Source: Paenibacillus massiliensis subsp. panacisoli DSM 21345 (GTDB taxonomy: Bacteria; Bacillota; Bacilli; Paenibacillales; Paenibacillaceae). From it: 64,000 nucleotides of DNA. Each line of letters opens with the position of its first letter. The first letter of the stretch is position 1. A program made the translations under genes and the position numbers. Below the pieces are notes generated by a model. The model had not been told where the DNA came from and did not search any database. It was given only the letters and a program-made list of their open reading frames with translations. The stretch lies in contig NZ_AUFO01000018.1 of assembly GCF_000426545.1 (NCBI RefSeq), positions 62,001 through 126,000 on the forward strand. The letters run 5' to 3'. Below, in pieces: positions 32,761-43,021 of the stretch.

Positions 32761-33540
32761 TTACCACCTCACATACTCGGAGAATGTCTCTTTAAATTGT
32801 TGAAATTCAGCTTCTGAAGGTCTACTCCATCTTCCATCTTGAATCCGCATAGCAGTTACTACTTGGCTTCCATCTGCTTCAACAATATGAATTCTGCCAT
32901 TATCTCCTTTGATAATCCATCTACCGTCTTCTTGTACAAGAATATCAGATTGTCTGGCTTTTTGAACATCATTAATTGCCGAACCGACAGGTCTACCCTC
33001 TTTACTTCTTAGTATAGCATGCTCACTTCTTTCAAGTTTCCCTGTCCCTTCTACACCAGACAACAATTTAGGATTAATATCACAATTATGCACCCAAATT
33101 CCAAGGTTAGATACAAAGTACGAATGATAATCCTCTACCTCAAAGTTGTAAACGGTCGCTTCTCGTGACTCTTTCTCGATCTTATCAATCGCCAGCTTGG
33201 TACCATCACTTGAAAGAAGCAGATCGCCAACCTTCAGGTCTTTGACATAAGTCCAGCCCCTGCCATCCAACCAAAACGGATGCTCACCCGTGACCTCAAT
33301 GATCTCATCACCGATGTGGACATAATAGATCTCATCAGCCTGTTTTTGGAACAGACCAACGACCTCTTTATACGCCACTTCTCCGGTTTCGTCAGACTTC
33401 GCAAGTACCTTGTCCCCTACCTGGATATCCTCGATTGGTTTTTCACCATCGTCGGTAAGTACCTTGGTACCTGCGGAGAAGCAGTTGCACTCTGTAATTA
33501 CTTTAGGAATATTCCCTTTACCAAACCATCCTTTAGTCTT
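32761..33540 (-). CDS. Orphan Rhs cassette A: HINT domain and DUF4258-like toxin tip
   Basis: The frame opens after a TAA at 33541-33543 within decayed PT-TG homology and has no ribosome site. KGWFGKGNIPKVITECNCFS leads into a complete HINT domain (first Cys at CNCFSAGTKV, end at SNLGIWVHN). The tip is about 105 residues: SEHAILRSKEGRPVGSAIND, then QEDGRWIIKGDNGRIHIV and GSQVVTAMR. This resembles DUF4258/BECR-type small ribonuclease folds (a leading His, then WIIKG...VVT strands). The reading is tentative. It is the first orphan module downstream of the large gene. Confidence 0.72.
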   Translation of the reverse strand, partial: KTKGWFGKGNIPKVITECNCFSAGTKVLTDDGEKPIEDIQVGDKVLAKSDETGEVAYKEVVGLFQKQADEIYYVHIGDEIIEVTGEHPFWLDGRGWTYVKDLKVGDLLLSSDGTKLAIDKIEKESREATVYNFEVEDYHSYFVSNLGIWVHNCDINPKLLSGVEGTGKLERSEHAILRSKEGRPVGSAINDVQKARQSDILVQEDGRWIIKGDNGRIHIVEADGSQVVTAMRIQDGRWSRPSEAEFQQFKETFSEYVRW

Positions 33541-33576
33541 TTACCAGGGCTGCGGCACCTCCACACCAGTCAGAAG

Positions 33577-33609
33577 AAAAAAACCTTGAAGGGAAATCCA
33601 CTTCAAGGT
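33577..33609 (-). terminator. Terminator of the large toxin-immunity unit (CCTTGA-type)
   Basis: ACCTTGAAG (33583-33591) pairs with CTTCAAGGT (33601-33609). The minus-strand tail is TTTTTTTCTT. It ends the transcript of the large gene and its immunity gene. Confidence 0.8.
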
Positions 33610-33619
33610 CAATCTTCCA

Positions 33620-33883
33620 TTATTTTATTCTGCTTTTCAATTCGTTGCTTACATATTTATCCCATTTTGCTGATATAACCTCTTCTTCTCCAGGCTCAGC
33701 AATTCTTCCATTATTAAAAAGAGAGCTTTCCTCATTGTTGAAGTAGTTTTCAGGATGAATCCATTCAGATTCACATTCATTGCAATAAACAAGAAGTTTC
33801 TCTGAAGAGACTTCCTTCACAATTACTACCCAACCTTGGTGACAAATGTGACAAGTATCAATTGGATGTTTTTTTAGAACCAT
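33620..33883 (-). CDS. Immunity protein of the large Rhs toxin (zinc-ribbon type)
   Basis: This 87-residue protein has two CxxC pairs (DTCHICHQGW and VYCNECESEW), a compact zinc ribbon, and an acidic C-terminus. AAAGGAG lies before the ATG, and it starts 14 bases after the toxin stop. It is followed directly by the terminator. Position immediately after the toxin tip is the classic place for the cognate immunity gene, as with wapI after wapA. Confidence 0.75.
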   Translation of the reverse strand: MVLKKHPIDTCHICHQGWVVIVKEVSSEKLLVYCNECESEWIHPENYFNNEESSLFNNGRIAEPGEEEVISAKWDKYVSNELKSRIK

Positions 33884-33897
33884 AGAACTTCTCCTTT

Positions 33898-36800
33898 CTA
33901 ATCAGCAGGATAGCCTGTAATAATTTTATTTGTACTTCTCTGTACGATTATCTCCACAGAATTTAAAACTGTACCATAACCATTTGAGCCACCTTGTAAC
34001 CCTGCTTCAGGATAAGGGATTCTCCAGATATCCACATTACCGGATACTGTAACCGTACCACTTGCTTTATTATTCCACGCCTGATTCAAAACAGAAACTG
34101 GGTCATCAATAAATACCCCATGTAGATCTTTCGATGTATCTTCCACAAGATGTGTTCCCACATGCTGAACCCTTGTTTCACCTGTTCTAGTACTTACAAT
34201 TGACCAGTCGAGTATATCGCAATTCGTATTATGCACCCAAATGCCCAAATCCGTCACATAATACGTGTGGTAGTCCGAAACCGTGAAGTTATACACCGTT
34301 ATAGGCTTATCCAGCTTCACGAACTCTACCTTGTCAATCGTCAAGTTGCTTCCATCAGCCTTTTGAAGTTTGTCGCCAACCTGAAGTTCATCTGCGAAGA
34401 CCCACCCTTTTCCTTCAACCCAGAACGGATGATTATCTGTCGTCTCAATAACTTGCTCCCCAACATGCAGTTTAATAATATCATCACGTTGGTTGCGGTA
34501 AAGGTTAGTTACTTCTTTGTAGGCCAACTCTCCATCCGGGTTGTTCTCATCCTTAGCGAGAACCATATCTCCGACCTCAATGTCTTCGATATTTTTCTCC
34601 CCTTCATCCGAAAGAACCTTTGTACCTGCTGCAAAGCAATTACATGCTGACACAAGTTTAGGAGTGCTTCCTCTGCTAAACCATCCTTTAGCCTTTTTCC
34701 CCAGAGTCACGGCACCTTCCACGCCATACTTCCCGATTGCCTTCGAACCCGGAATCGGAATCAGACCAATCGCCGATCCAATCCCTTCCATCCAGCGTTG
34801 TCCCACAGACAGCTTCTCTCCCGTCACAAGGTTCACACCTGTGAAGGCTTGCTGGAAGCCCTTCAGTGCACCAATTCCCGGCACGAGATCCAGCAGCACG
34901 TCGCCGCCGCGCAACATCAGGGAGTCGCCATCACGACTCAAGCCGAATGGGTCGATATACGAAATCGGGTTCCCGTTCACGTACGCATAACGGTTCAGGG
35001 TCGGTGTATCCGAGATCGTACCTGTCACGACATCGCGGTTAATGAATCGCTTGATGTCTGGGCTGTAGTACCGGGCACGCATATGATACAGGCCATTCGC
35101 ATCGGTCATGACTCCGTCACGTCCATTATAGCGGAACGGCTGCTCTGTTTCGCCCTCGTGTCCGATCTGCTCTCCATATGGACCGTATTCATACGTATCC
35201 GTAATTGTACCATCCAGTGCGGTCAGCGCTACCGTGCTGCCACGACGATCATAGTGGTACGACTGATATGCACCGCTAGCATCCTCCCGACCCAGTAGTC
35301 CCAGGCCGTATACATAGTAAGCTAGTGGATTGCCATCCGCATCCGTCTCTATCAGCACCTGAGACAAGGCTACATTCGGGTTGATCACATAACGAATCGT
35401 GTTGCCATCTGTTGTGACAGAGGTCCGCATATTCTCTGCGTTATAGCCGTAGCTTACACCGCCCGCAGACTGCAGACGATTACGTGAATCGTATACGTAG
35501 GACTGCATATTCCCTTGCAACGGTCCTGTCGTCATGTTGCCATCAGCATCATAGATGACCGGTTCACCATTTACCGTTGCCAGACGATTGTCCGCCGTAT
35601 ATGTCATTTCCAGCGGGTACACGTCTGAAGTGACGGCAGTCGGATCAGTTCCGTTCAATTCCGCTCCCAATCCCTCTTCCGGTGCAGGTGAGAGCCCTGG
35701 ACCGTACACGTCGAAGGTCACTTCAGACGGTACAGTGCCCTGCACGCCACCGGTCTCGGAGACAACATTACCTACAGCATCATAGCTGAACGCATAGCTC
35801 GTCAGCAGATTGCCATCTGCTCCGCGATTCGCCGAGCTCAGCAGCTGTCCGTTCGCATCATACGTGCGTGTCTCCTCGCTGCCATCTGGACGCTGTGTCG
35901 AGACGACTTGTCCATTCGCGTTATACGTATAGGTTGTCTTGCGACCTGCCCAGTCGGTTACGGCCCGCATCCGGCCTGCAGCGTCATACGTATAGCTGAC
36001 TTGTTTGCCATCTGGATACGTCAAGGCTGTCAGTTGTCCTATAGCATCATAGGTGTATTTGATGGTATTGCCATGCTCATCGGTATATTGCTTCACTCGA
36101 TTCAGGGCGTCATATTCACGACGAATCGTCTGTCCATCCTGATCGGTCACAGCCGTGACATTACCGTTGGCATCATAGCTGTAGGCCACGCTGCCATCTG
36201 GATCCGTGAACTTCGTCAACTGTCCAGCAGCATCGTAGGCATAGTCTACGTTCTGACCACGTTTATTGGTCTCCTGAGCGAGCAGCCCAATGGAATTGTA
36301 CTTGTACGTATGCACACCGCCTGCTGCATCCGTCTCACGAGTAACGCGTCCTACCGCATCATAAGTGTAGCTAGCCGTATTCTGATTCGGGTCCGTCACC
36401 TGTGTCAGTCGGTTCAGCGCATCGAAGCTCTGTCGAGCCACGCCCTCCATCGGGTCCTGCACAGATGTCAGTCGATTCAGATCGTCATAGGTGAAGATCG
36501 TCTGTCTGCTAAGCGGATCAATGCTGCCAGTTAGACGGCTCAGCTTGTCATATTGACTCGTATAGGTCTGACCCAGCGCGTCCGTAGTCGCTACAGGATT
36601 GCCTATCGCATCATAAGTGACCGCATAGGCTCGTTGATTCAATGCATCGTATGCCTCAGTCACACGGTTCAGATCATCATAGACATAACGGACCTTCTCA
36701 CCCAGCGGGTTGGTCTCGCTAACGACATTACCTACAGCATCATAGGCAAAAGTACTCTTATTGCCCAGCGCATCCGTCGCCGATACCATTCGTCCTTCAC

Positions 36801-39800
36801 GATCGTAGGCAAAGGCTGTTATTCCTCCGGCCGCATCTGTCATTTGGAGCAGATTGCCGTTGCCATCATAGGTATACTGCGTCTTCAGCCCCCGTCCATC
36901 TGTCTCCTGACTCAGGAAGCCTTGGCTATCATAGGCAAAGCGATACGTGTGACCCAACGGATCTGTATACGACAACAGCTCATCGGCTGCGTTATAGACC
37001 GATGCGGTCTCATTGCCTTCCTCGTCCCTCATACCACTCATGCGGCCAGCTTCATCGTACAGGAACGTCAGTTCCTCGCCGACAGCCGTCGTAAGCTTGG
37101 TCAATCGGCCACCTGTATACGTGTAGGCCGTCTTGTTCCCCATCGCATCCGTTGCCGATTGCAGGAAGCCGTTCGTGTCATAAACGTAGGCCGTTGTACG
37201 ATTCTCGCTATCTGTCACAGACAACAAGCGATCCTGTCCATCATACGTATATTTTACCTGATTGCCGTCAGGACCCGTGACGGTCTTGAGGTTATCCCGT
37301 TCATCATAGGATAGCGTGATCGTCTGTCCCGTATGATCTACGGCACTCTTGAGGTTGTCTTTGGCATCATACGTATAAGTCACCGTCTGACCTCGTGTAT
37401 TGGTTACACTAGAACGATTACCTAGGTCATCATAGACATACGAGGTCGTCCGTCCTAATGCATCCAGAACCTGTAACAGCTCATACTTCGCACTATGTGT
37501 ACGCTGCTGTTGGCGTCCGTTCCGATCGGTGATCGTGGTAATTAGCTGTTTATCTTTCTCTTCATAGGCAAAGGTCGTCGTAGCTCCCTCAGCATCACTT
37601 TGAGTTACAATCCGCCCTTTATCATCATAGATGTTCGTGAAGAGCTCGGCACCCTCACTAACCGCCGTATCAATACGGTGATCGGCATTATACGTATAGA
37701 TTGTCTCTCTTCCGGCAGCATCCGTTATACTATTCAGCCGCCCACTACGATCATACGCGAAGCCTACCTGTCTTCCAGCCGTATCTGCTACAGTGACGAT
37801 GTCACCTGCTGAATTATAGGCGAAGGACAAGCCCTGCCCCGTTACTGGCTCTGTCACCGCGATGAGCTGACGTGCCGTCGAATAATCGAGCTGCAGCTTC
37901 ATTCCTCCGCGGTCCGCAATCGACATTAGCAAGCCGTCTGCAGCGAAGCGCAGTGTCGTACCCTGATTACGCACCAGTGTGAAAGTACCATCCGTTTGCC
38001 GGCTCAGCACATCATGCCGAACCGATGGGTCCTGCGAGGTATATGTGCCATCTGCACCTAGAACGAACGTATTCTTTCGGAAAGCATTCCAGAATACCTC
38101 GACAGATCTACCATCTGCGGCTGGCTGCACCTTCAGCTCATAATTATGACTCCAGCCTTTGCCAAGTGCTCCTTCCCCACCCAGTAGCGAGTAGTATTGC
38201 GCCTGGAAAGGTACTGGTACAGCACCATTTGCGCTCAGTAATGTGCGATTGATGATTTGTGCCCCGGTCGCTGTATCTACAGGATCGGCATATAGCGTAG
38301 CTGGATCGTATTGGCTTGGGTCCAGCTTGCTAATCTGCTCAGCCGCAGCCTCGCCAGATATTACTTCCTCCAGCTCGACAGTGCCATCCTCATAGCGGAG
38401 CAAGCCATACGGGCTATACATCAGATAAGGTGCAGCTTCCAGGCTGCGCACCAGAATTTGAGCACCGGAGGATACGGTAAGCGGACTCCGTCCTGACTGC
38501 TCCTCTCCCTTGCCTACCCGGTAGGCAAAAGCACCTTCTGCCTTCAATGTATGGTTCTTATCTGTCACGTTCGTGATCTTCAAGGCCCCATCCGGCTGAA
38601 GTGTCGCTTTGGTCAAGGCCGGATGCTGCTTGCTCTCTACCTGAAGAACGTCATATGGTCCCCATAGCTCCAGAGAAACATTGCTCGCAGCACTCATGCG
38701 CAATGTCTCACCTGTATTCAGAGTATACGAGCGTCCTGCATCGGCTGCCTTGTAATCCATCACATTCGCTGCGGAATCAAGTCTCACCCAATCTGCCGTA
38801 CCTGTCACGGACAGCTTCAGCGATACGTTGCCTAGGTTCTTGATATCGTGGCTACTCTCGGCATTCGCTGTAATGATTCTCAGCGCAGGCTCCTTGCGGC
38901 TGGTGAATGCCAGTACTCCCGCGTTGCCCTGAATAATCGTCGGGCTCGCCTGCTTCCCGGTCACTATTGCATAGTGATTGGCAGGGATGGACTGAGAAGC
39001 TCCACCTGTCCCTCGAGTGTAGCTCACTGGCTGATTAGCCGCATTGTACATGACGATATCATACATCCCGGTCAGTGCCAGTCGGGCTGGAGCTGCCGAC
39101 GTATTGGCAACTTTGACGGTCTCATCCAGTCCAAGACGTTTCACAGCCAGCTCTTCGCCCTGGCTCACAAGAATGGCCTCCGTCGGTGCAGTGACAATGA
39201 CGGGCTCCACACCTGGATTGATGACGACGATTCTCTGACCTGCCTTCATGGACTTGAAGGTATAATCCGTATTATCGAACGATGAAGCCAATTCTCCTGT
39301 GGCGTGATAGGTCCGCACATGATGTTTCCCTTTGACCTTCGCACTGAATGTATCCGGAGATACATTGATAATCGAGAAGCTTTCCCCCGTCTGCAGAGTC
39401 TTGATGGTTACAGGCGGTATAGCGATATTTCTGATCTCGAAGCCATCATAAGGTCCACGCACCGTAAGCGGGCTGCTGTTCGCTGCTTGCAGCACAATAC
39501 GGTTCCCTTCCTGAGTGACCTGCGTTCCTGCGGACTCCTCTGCCCCAAAACCGTGGACTGAACCATCATCCTTATATTCAGCGAAATGGTACAATCCGCT
39601 CATCTTCAAGCTTAATTGCCCTTTGGATGGTTTTCTGGTAAATTCCACAATTCGGCTAGGCGACAGCGCCTGCTCGAAAGTTACGGGCTGCTCTCTGGAC
39701 TCGATTCTGAAGTCCTCATAAGCACCGTAGAATACAATGCTCTTCTCATCTGTATTCTGTACAGCCAGCTTCTTGCCTGGCTTGAAGGTATGTCCTGTCG

Positions 39801-42800
39801 TCTGCTTAATTGCGTATCTGACCAGCATCCCCGAACTGTCATATTCAGCTTCGTCATACATCCCTGTAGCACGAAGGACTGAGTCTGCTGTGCCGATACT
39901 CGTCACGGTAGCGCTCCGCTCCGGCTGAAGCTGGATCTTGGCCAAAGCTGGTACTGTCCGCTTCTGGACCTGGAACGCATCATACGAGCCTTCGATGGTG
40001 ACCGTGGCTCCGCCGGAATTGGATACAGCGATGCGTTGACCATTTCTAATGATCTTGGTGCCTGATTGCGTCGCGTAATCCAGACTGGACATTTCACCAT
40101 CTGCATTGCGCAACACCATATCGTAAACGCCTGTGAAATATGTGTAGAAAACTTTGCTAGCATGCTTATTCAAAATATCCACATGCTCTCCTGCTCCGAG
40201 CGTATGACGGAACGTTACCGGATTGGCACGCGAATTCGTCTCAAATACGTCATAACCGCCATATACAGTCATTGACTGCTGCTCGGCAGTATTCATCATG
40301 GCGATTCTTTCGCCCTTGTGTACAAGCTTCGGAAGCGTATCGTTTCTGGAGTAGAGATCCAATGCTCCGTCTACGAACATGGCATGATCAAATGTGCCTG
40401 TCGCATATACCTTACCTTTTCCTGGTCCGGTATAGGTGGCCTCCATACTTTTCCGTGGCCCCAAACTCCACTTGAACACGGCTGGGTGCTGCCTGCCGCT
40501 TATAGCGAATGCATCATATGGACCTTCTACAAGCATGGAGCTTCCTGCTGTATTTGTAAGAGCTATTCGAGACTGACTGCTGATCAATCTCGAAGCCAGG
40601 GTCTCCTGCAGCCCTACATCCTCAACATCTCGATCCGCGCCGTATTTGGCAAAATCATACGTACCTGCCGGATAGATGCTGAAAGGCCGTCCCGTATGGT
40701 TGCGGAAATCTGCACTCTGTCCGGTTTGAAGCGTTCGACTGAACGTAACCGGGTTCGCACGATCCTTTAATTCAAAAATCTCATAAGCACCATATACATC
40801 AATCGGTTGAATATCTCGGTTCATGATTGCTACACGCTGTCCCGCAGATACGGTATTGTACCCGGTGACGCGTCCACGGTTATAAGAGAATGGACTTCCA
40901 TCCGCCGTATAATCCATCAGATCATGAATCCCGGTCATCCGTATCATTTCGGACTGTGCCGTTCTGTTCACGAACTCTACACTTTTGTCTGCCAGCAAAT
41001 GGCGAATAACCAAAGCAGGTGTCTGACTTACCTCCGCGTTAATGACATCATACGGAGCCAGAAGGACTAATTGCGTGTTACCCGAGTTCGTCACAGTTGC
41101 CCGCTCATTAGGGTATAGTGGCAGTCTGCTCGTTGTCTTGCGGTCCATGGATCGCAGGCCATTGTCTTGACGGTAGCTTGCCTGATCGTAAGTACCGTTC
41201 AGATCGACATTGAATAACGCACTGCTGCCACTCTTGAACTTCAGGCTCTCTCCATAATTCACATAGCCTTTAAATAGCGCAGGTGTCAGGCGTGCATTGA
41301 CACTGAAGGCATCAAACGGAGCCTTGACCGTCATCGCAGACAAGCCACTATTCGTTACGATATGCCATTCACTGGCTGTCACAGAGTGAGTCTCCCGCTC
41401 AATCGGGTTGCCATAGTGGCTGACTCTGTTCCCCTCCGTATACGTCACATAATGATGCTGTCCACTCACATCGACGGAGAAGGAACGAGCCGAGATATTG
41501 TCCAGCTTCAGCGTATCTCCTGGTTGCAGCGTCCGATTCAGCGTAACCGGATTGTAGCGATCCAGATAACGGAACATCTCGTATGGAGCTGCAATCGTCT
41601 TGCTCTCCGTGTCTGTATTCGTGAAGGCTACACGTTCGCCGCCCAGAATCTCCATTCGACTCACATAATTCGATGGCGTGTAGGATTTGATCCCATTTTC
41701 ATCATATCGCGCATAGTCAAAGGTACCATTTATTAAAATCGAACCGACATACTGTGTCTGATTCAAGGCTACAAAGCTGCCCCCGACAGGCACTACACGC
41801 CGGATTAGCGCAGGATATGCACTCCTATCCACCTGATAGGCATCCCTTGCCCCACTTACGATTACAGGGCTAGAATTACGGTTCGTTACGACTACATACT
41901 GACCAGAGTACACCGTATAGCCAATACTGCTATCACTTACTGCATCTGCAGCAATGTGAACCTCCTTTCCATTAGCCTCATATTTAACCATGTCGTATTT
42001 CCCTCGAATATTGAGGTTGAGACTTCTGGCCTGTGTATTGGTGAATTTATAGCTCTCTCCATTATTCAGAATTTGCCGGAACATGGATGGATCATTTTCG
42101 TTAGTAACGGTAAAAGCATCATAAGCTCCGATTACCTCTAGCCAACCTGTTCCACGATTCGTTACGACCAGTCTCTTGCCTTTGGCGATCGCATCAGAAA
42201 CCTTCTTGTCTGTACCAGACGAGCTTACAGAGCCGTCCTCATTGTAGACGACATATTCATAGGAACGTGTCCCTGCGCTCTCGTAATAGACATAGAAGGT
42301 TTTATTCTCCGTATTGATTGCTTCGAGTGTCTGTCCTACCCCAATACGCTCCCGGAACGATGCAGGTCCCGAATTGTAGAAGGAGAATACGCCATTGGCA
42401 CCACTGACTTCAATCGTCTGCGTATCCCGATTCGTCACAACCATACGGTTACCAGAAGCCAGTTGGGTTCTCCCCCCCTTGTCATCACGCTGGAAGGTCG
42501 TTAGTACCCCACTACCGTTAAATTTGACATTATCATTGAGACCACTAATCAGAAATGATTCTGCCGCGCTCGTCAAATTGGTTACCGCTACACTTGTTCC
42601 AGGCGGCAGCATACGCTTCTCGAACGCCGGTATACTTGTAGTTACGAACTTCAGCTTTTTCGTCTTGCTGCTTGTCGTCAGTTCCAGATTATAATTAGAT
42701 GTATTTGTGAGATTAATCTGCTGACCTGCTAGTATGACCGCATTAAAATTGCGATCATATTGCGCACTTGTAGACAGGGTTCCATTCTTGTTTAATTTAA

Positions 42801-43005
42801 CGTAATCGAAGGAAGGTGCTGTGCCTTTGTGATATACAGTGACCTGCCCGGAATCAAATGCAGTAGTAATCTGCACATTCGCCCCTGGTGGCAATGTAAA
42901 TTCCGTCGCTTCAAGGGCATTCGCAGTGAATACTCGCATACCGCCAGCCAAAATAACTGCAAGTACAACCGTCAGTAGTATCCGTGTCCATCTTTGCCTC
43001 ATCAT
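33898..43005 (-). CDS. Giant secreted Rhs/WapA-like polymorphic toxin
   Basis: The 3035-residue protein starts with a Sec signal peptide (ILLTVVLAVILAGGMRVFTANA). Residues ~35-1545 hold about 16 imperfect ~90-residue repeats, each with P-A/V-x-F-x-R-x-L, VTNR, and G-A/P-Y-D-A/x-F features; no known domain is recognised. Residues ~1580-2680 form a YD/RHS shell (many YTYDAxGxL units), closed by the RHS core ARYYSPDIKRFINRD. Then come PT-TG (~2682-2775), a HINT domain (first Cys ~2788, CNCFAAGTKV ... DLGIWVHN at ~2925), and a ~105-residue tip (HGVFIDDPVSVLNQAW ... STNKIITGYPAD). By analogy with WapA and other Rhs toxins, the shell should encase the tip and HINT should cut it free. The tip activity is unknown. 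It is downstream of and probably co-transcribed with 43022-43789. Confidence 0.93.
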   Translation of the reverse strand: MMRQRWTRILLTVVLAVILAGGMRVFTANALEATEFTLPPGANVQITTAFDSGQVTVYHKGTAPSFDYVKLNKNGTLSTSAQYDRNFNAVILAGQQINLTNTSNYNLELTTSSKTKKLKFVTTSIPAFEKRMLPPGTSVAVTNLTSAAESFLISGLNDNVKFNGSGVLTTFQRDDKGGRTQLASGNRMVVTNRDTQTIEVSGANGVFSFYNSGPASFRERIGVGQTLEAINTENKTFYVYYESAGTRSYEYVVYNEDGSVSSSGTDKKVSDAIAKGKRLVVTNRGTGWLEVIGAYDAFTVTNENDPSMFRQILNNGESYKFTNTQARSLNLNIRGKYDMVKYEANGKEVHIAADAVSDSSIGYTVYSGQYVVVTNRNSSPVIVSGARDAYQVDRSAYPALIRRVVPVGGSFVALNQTQYVGSILINGTFDYARYDENGIKSYTPSNYVSRMEILGGERVAFTNTDTESKTIAAPYEMFRYLDRYNPVTLNRTLQPGDTLKLDNISARSFSVDVSGQHHYVTYTEGNRVSHYGNPIERETHSVTASEWHIVTNSGLSAMTVKAPFDAFSVNARLTPALFKGYVNYGESLKFKSGSSALFNVDLNGTYDQASYRQDNGLRSMDRKTTSRLPLYPNERATVTNSGNTQLVLLAPYDVINAEVSQTPALVIRHLLADKSVEFVNRTAQSEMIRMTGIHDLMDYTADGSPFSYNRGRVTGYNTVSAGQRVAIMNRDIQPIDVYGAYEIFELKDRANPVTFSRTLQTGQSADFRNHTGRPFSIYPAGTYDFAKYGADRDVEDVGLQETLASRLISSQSRIALTNTAGSSMLVEGPYDAFAISGRQHPAVFKWSLGPRKSMEATYTGPGKGKVYATGTFDHAMFVDGALDLYSRNDTLPKLVHKGERIAMMNTAEQQSMTVYGGYDVFETNSRANPVTFRHTLGAGEHVDILNKHASKVFYTYFTGVYDMVLRNADGEMSSLDYATQSGTKIIRNGQRIAVSNSGGATVTIEGSYDAFQVQKRTVPALAKIQLQPERSATVTSIGTADSVLRATGMYDEAEYDSSGMLVRYAIKQTTGHTFKPGKKLAVQNTDEKSIVFYGAYEDFRIESREQPVTFEQALSPSRIVEFTRKPSKGQLSLKMSGLYHFAEYKDDGSVHGFGAEESAGTQVTQEGNRIVLQAANSSPLTVRGPYDGFEIRNIAIPPVTIKTLQTGESFSIINVSPDTFSAKVKGKHHVRTYHATGELASSFDNTDYTFKSMKAGQRIVVINPGVEPVIVTAPTEAILVSQGEELAVKRLGLDETVKVANTSAAPARLALTGMYDIVMYNAANQPVSYTRGTGGASQSIPANHYAIVTGKQASPTIIQGNAGVLAFTSRKEPALRIITANAESSHDIKNLGNVSLKLSVTGTADWVRLDSAANVMDYKAADAGRSYTLNTGETLRMSAASNVSLELWGPYDVLQVESKQHPALTKATLQPDGALKITNVTDKNHTLKAEGAFAYRVGKGEEQSGRSPLTVSSGAQILVRSLEAAPYLMYSPYGLLRYEDGTVELEEVISGEAAAEQISKLDPSQYDPATLYADPVDTATGAQIINRTLLSANGAVPVPFQAQYYSLLGGEGALGKGWSHNYELKVQPAADGRSVEVFWNAFRKNTFVLGADGTYTSQDPSVRHDVLSRQTDGTFTLVRNQGTTLRFAADGLLMSIADRGGMKLQLDYSTARQLIAVTEPVTGQGLSFAYNSAGDIVTVADTAGRQVGFAYDRSGRLNSITDAAGRETIYTYNADHRIDTAVSEGAELFTNIYDDKGRIVTQSDAEGATTTFAYEEKDKQLITTITDRNGRQQQRTHSAKYELLQVLDALGRTTSYVYDDLGNRSSVTNTRGQTVTYTYDAKDNLKSAVDHTGQTITLSYDERDNLKTVTGPDGNQVKYTYDGQDRLLSVTDSENRTTAYVYDTNGFLQSATDAMGNKTAYTYTGGRLTKLTTAVGEELTFLYDEAGRMSGMRDEEGNETASVYNAADELLSYTDPLGHTYRFAYDSQGFLSQETDGRGLKTQYTYDGNGNLLQMTDAAGGITAFAYDREGRMVSATDALGNKSTFAYDAVGNVVSETNPLGEKVRYVYDDLNRVTEAYDALNQRAYAVTYDAIGNPVATTDALGQTYTSQYDKLSRLTGSIDPLSRQTIFTYDDLNRLTSVQDPMEGVARQSFDALNRLTQVTDPNQNTASYTYDAVGRVTRETDAAGGVHTYKYNSIGLLAQETNKRGQNVDYAYDAAGQLTKFTDPDGSVAYSYDANGNVTAVTDQDGQTIRREYDALNRVKQYTDEHGNTIKYTYDAIGQLTALTYPDGKQVSYTYDAAGRMRAVTDWAGRKTTYTYNANGQVVSTQRPDGSEETRTYDANGQLLSSANRGADGNLLTSYAFSYDAVGNVVSETGGVQGTVPSEVTFDVYGPGLSPAPEEGLGAELNGTDPTAVTSDVYPLEMTYTADNRLATVNGEPVIYDADGNMTTGPLQGNMQSYVYDSRNRLQSAGGVSYGYNAENMRTSVTTDGNTIRYVINPNVALSQVLIETDADGNPLAYYVYGLGLLGREDASGAYQSYHYDRRGSTVALTALDGTITDTYEYGPYGEQIGHEGETEQPFRYNGRDGVMTDANGLYHMRARYYSPDIKRFINRDVVTGTISDTPTLNRYAYVNGNPISYIDPFGLSRDGDSLMLRGGDVLLDLVPGIGALKGFQQAFTGVNLVTGEKLSVGQRWMEGIGSAIGLIPIPGSKAIGKYGVEGAVTLGKKAKGWFSRGSTPKLVSACNCFAAGTKVLSDEGEKNIEDIEVGDMVLAKDENNPDGELAYKEVTNLYRNQRDDIIKLHVGEQVIETTDNHPFWVEGKGWVFADELQVGDKLQKADGSNLTIDKVEFVKLDKPITVYNFTVSDYHTYYVTDLGIWVHNTNCDILDWSIVSTRTGETRVQHVGTHLVEDTSKDLHGVFIDDPVSVLNQAWNNKASGTVTVSGNVDIWRIPYPEAGLQGGSNGYGTVLNSVEIIVQRSTNKIITGYPAD

Positions 43006-43021
43006 TTATGCTCCCCCAGCC

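Noticed and set aside
35908..37314. Long plus-strand frames opposite the RHS shell
   Set aside because: They are antisense shadows of the highly regular YD-repeat codons and lack ribosome sites.
36000..38000. Regularly spaced repeats suggesting a CRISPR-like array
   Set aside because: The spacing comes from translated YD repeats in one open frame; no conserved direct repeat with variable spacers exists.
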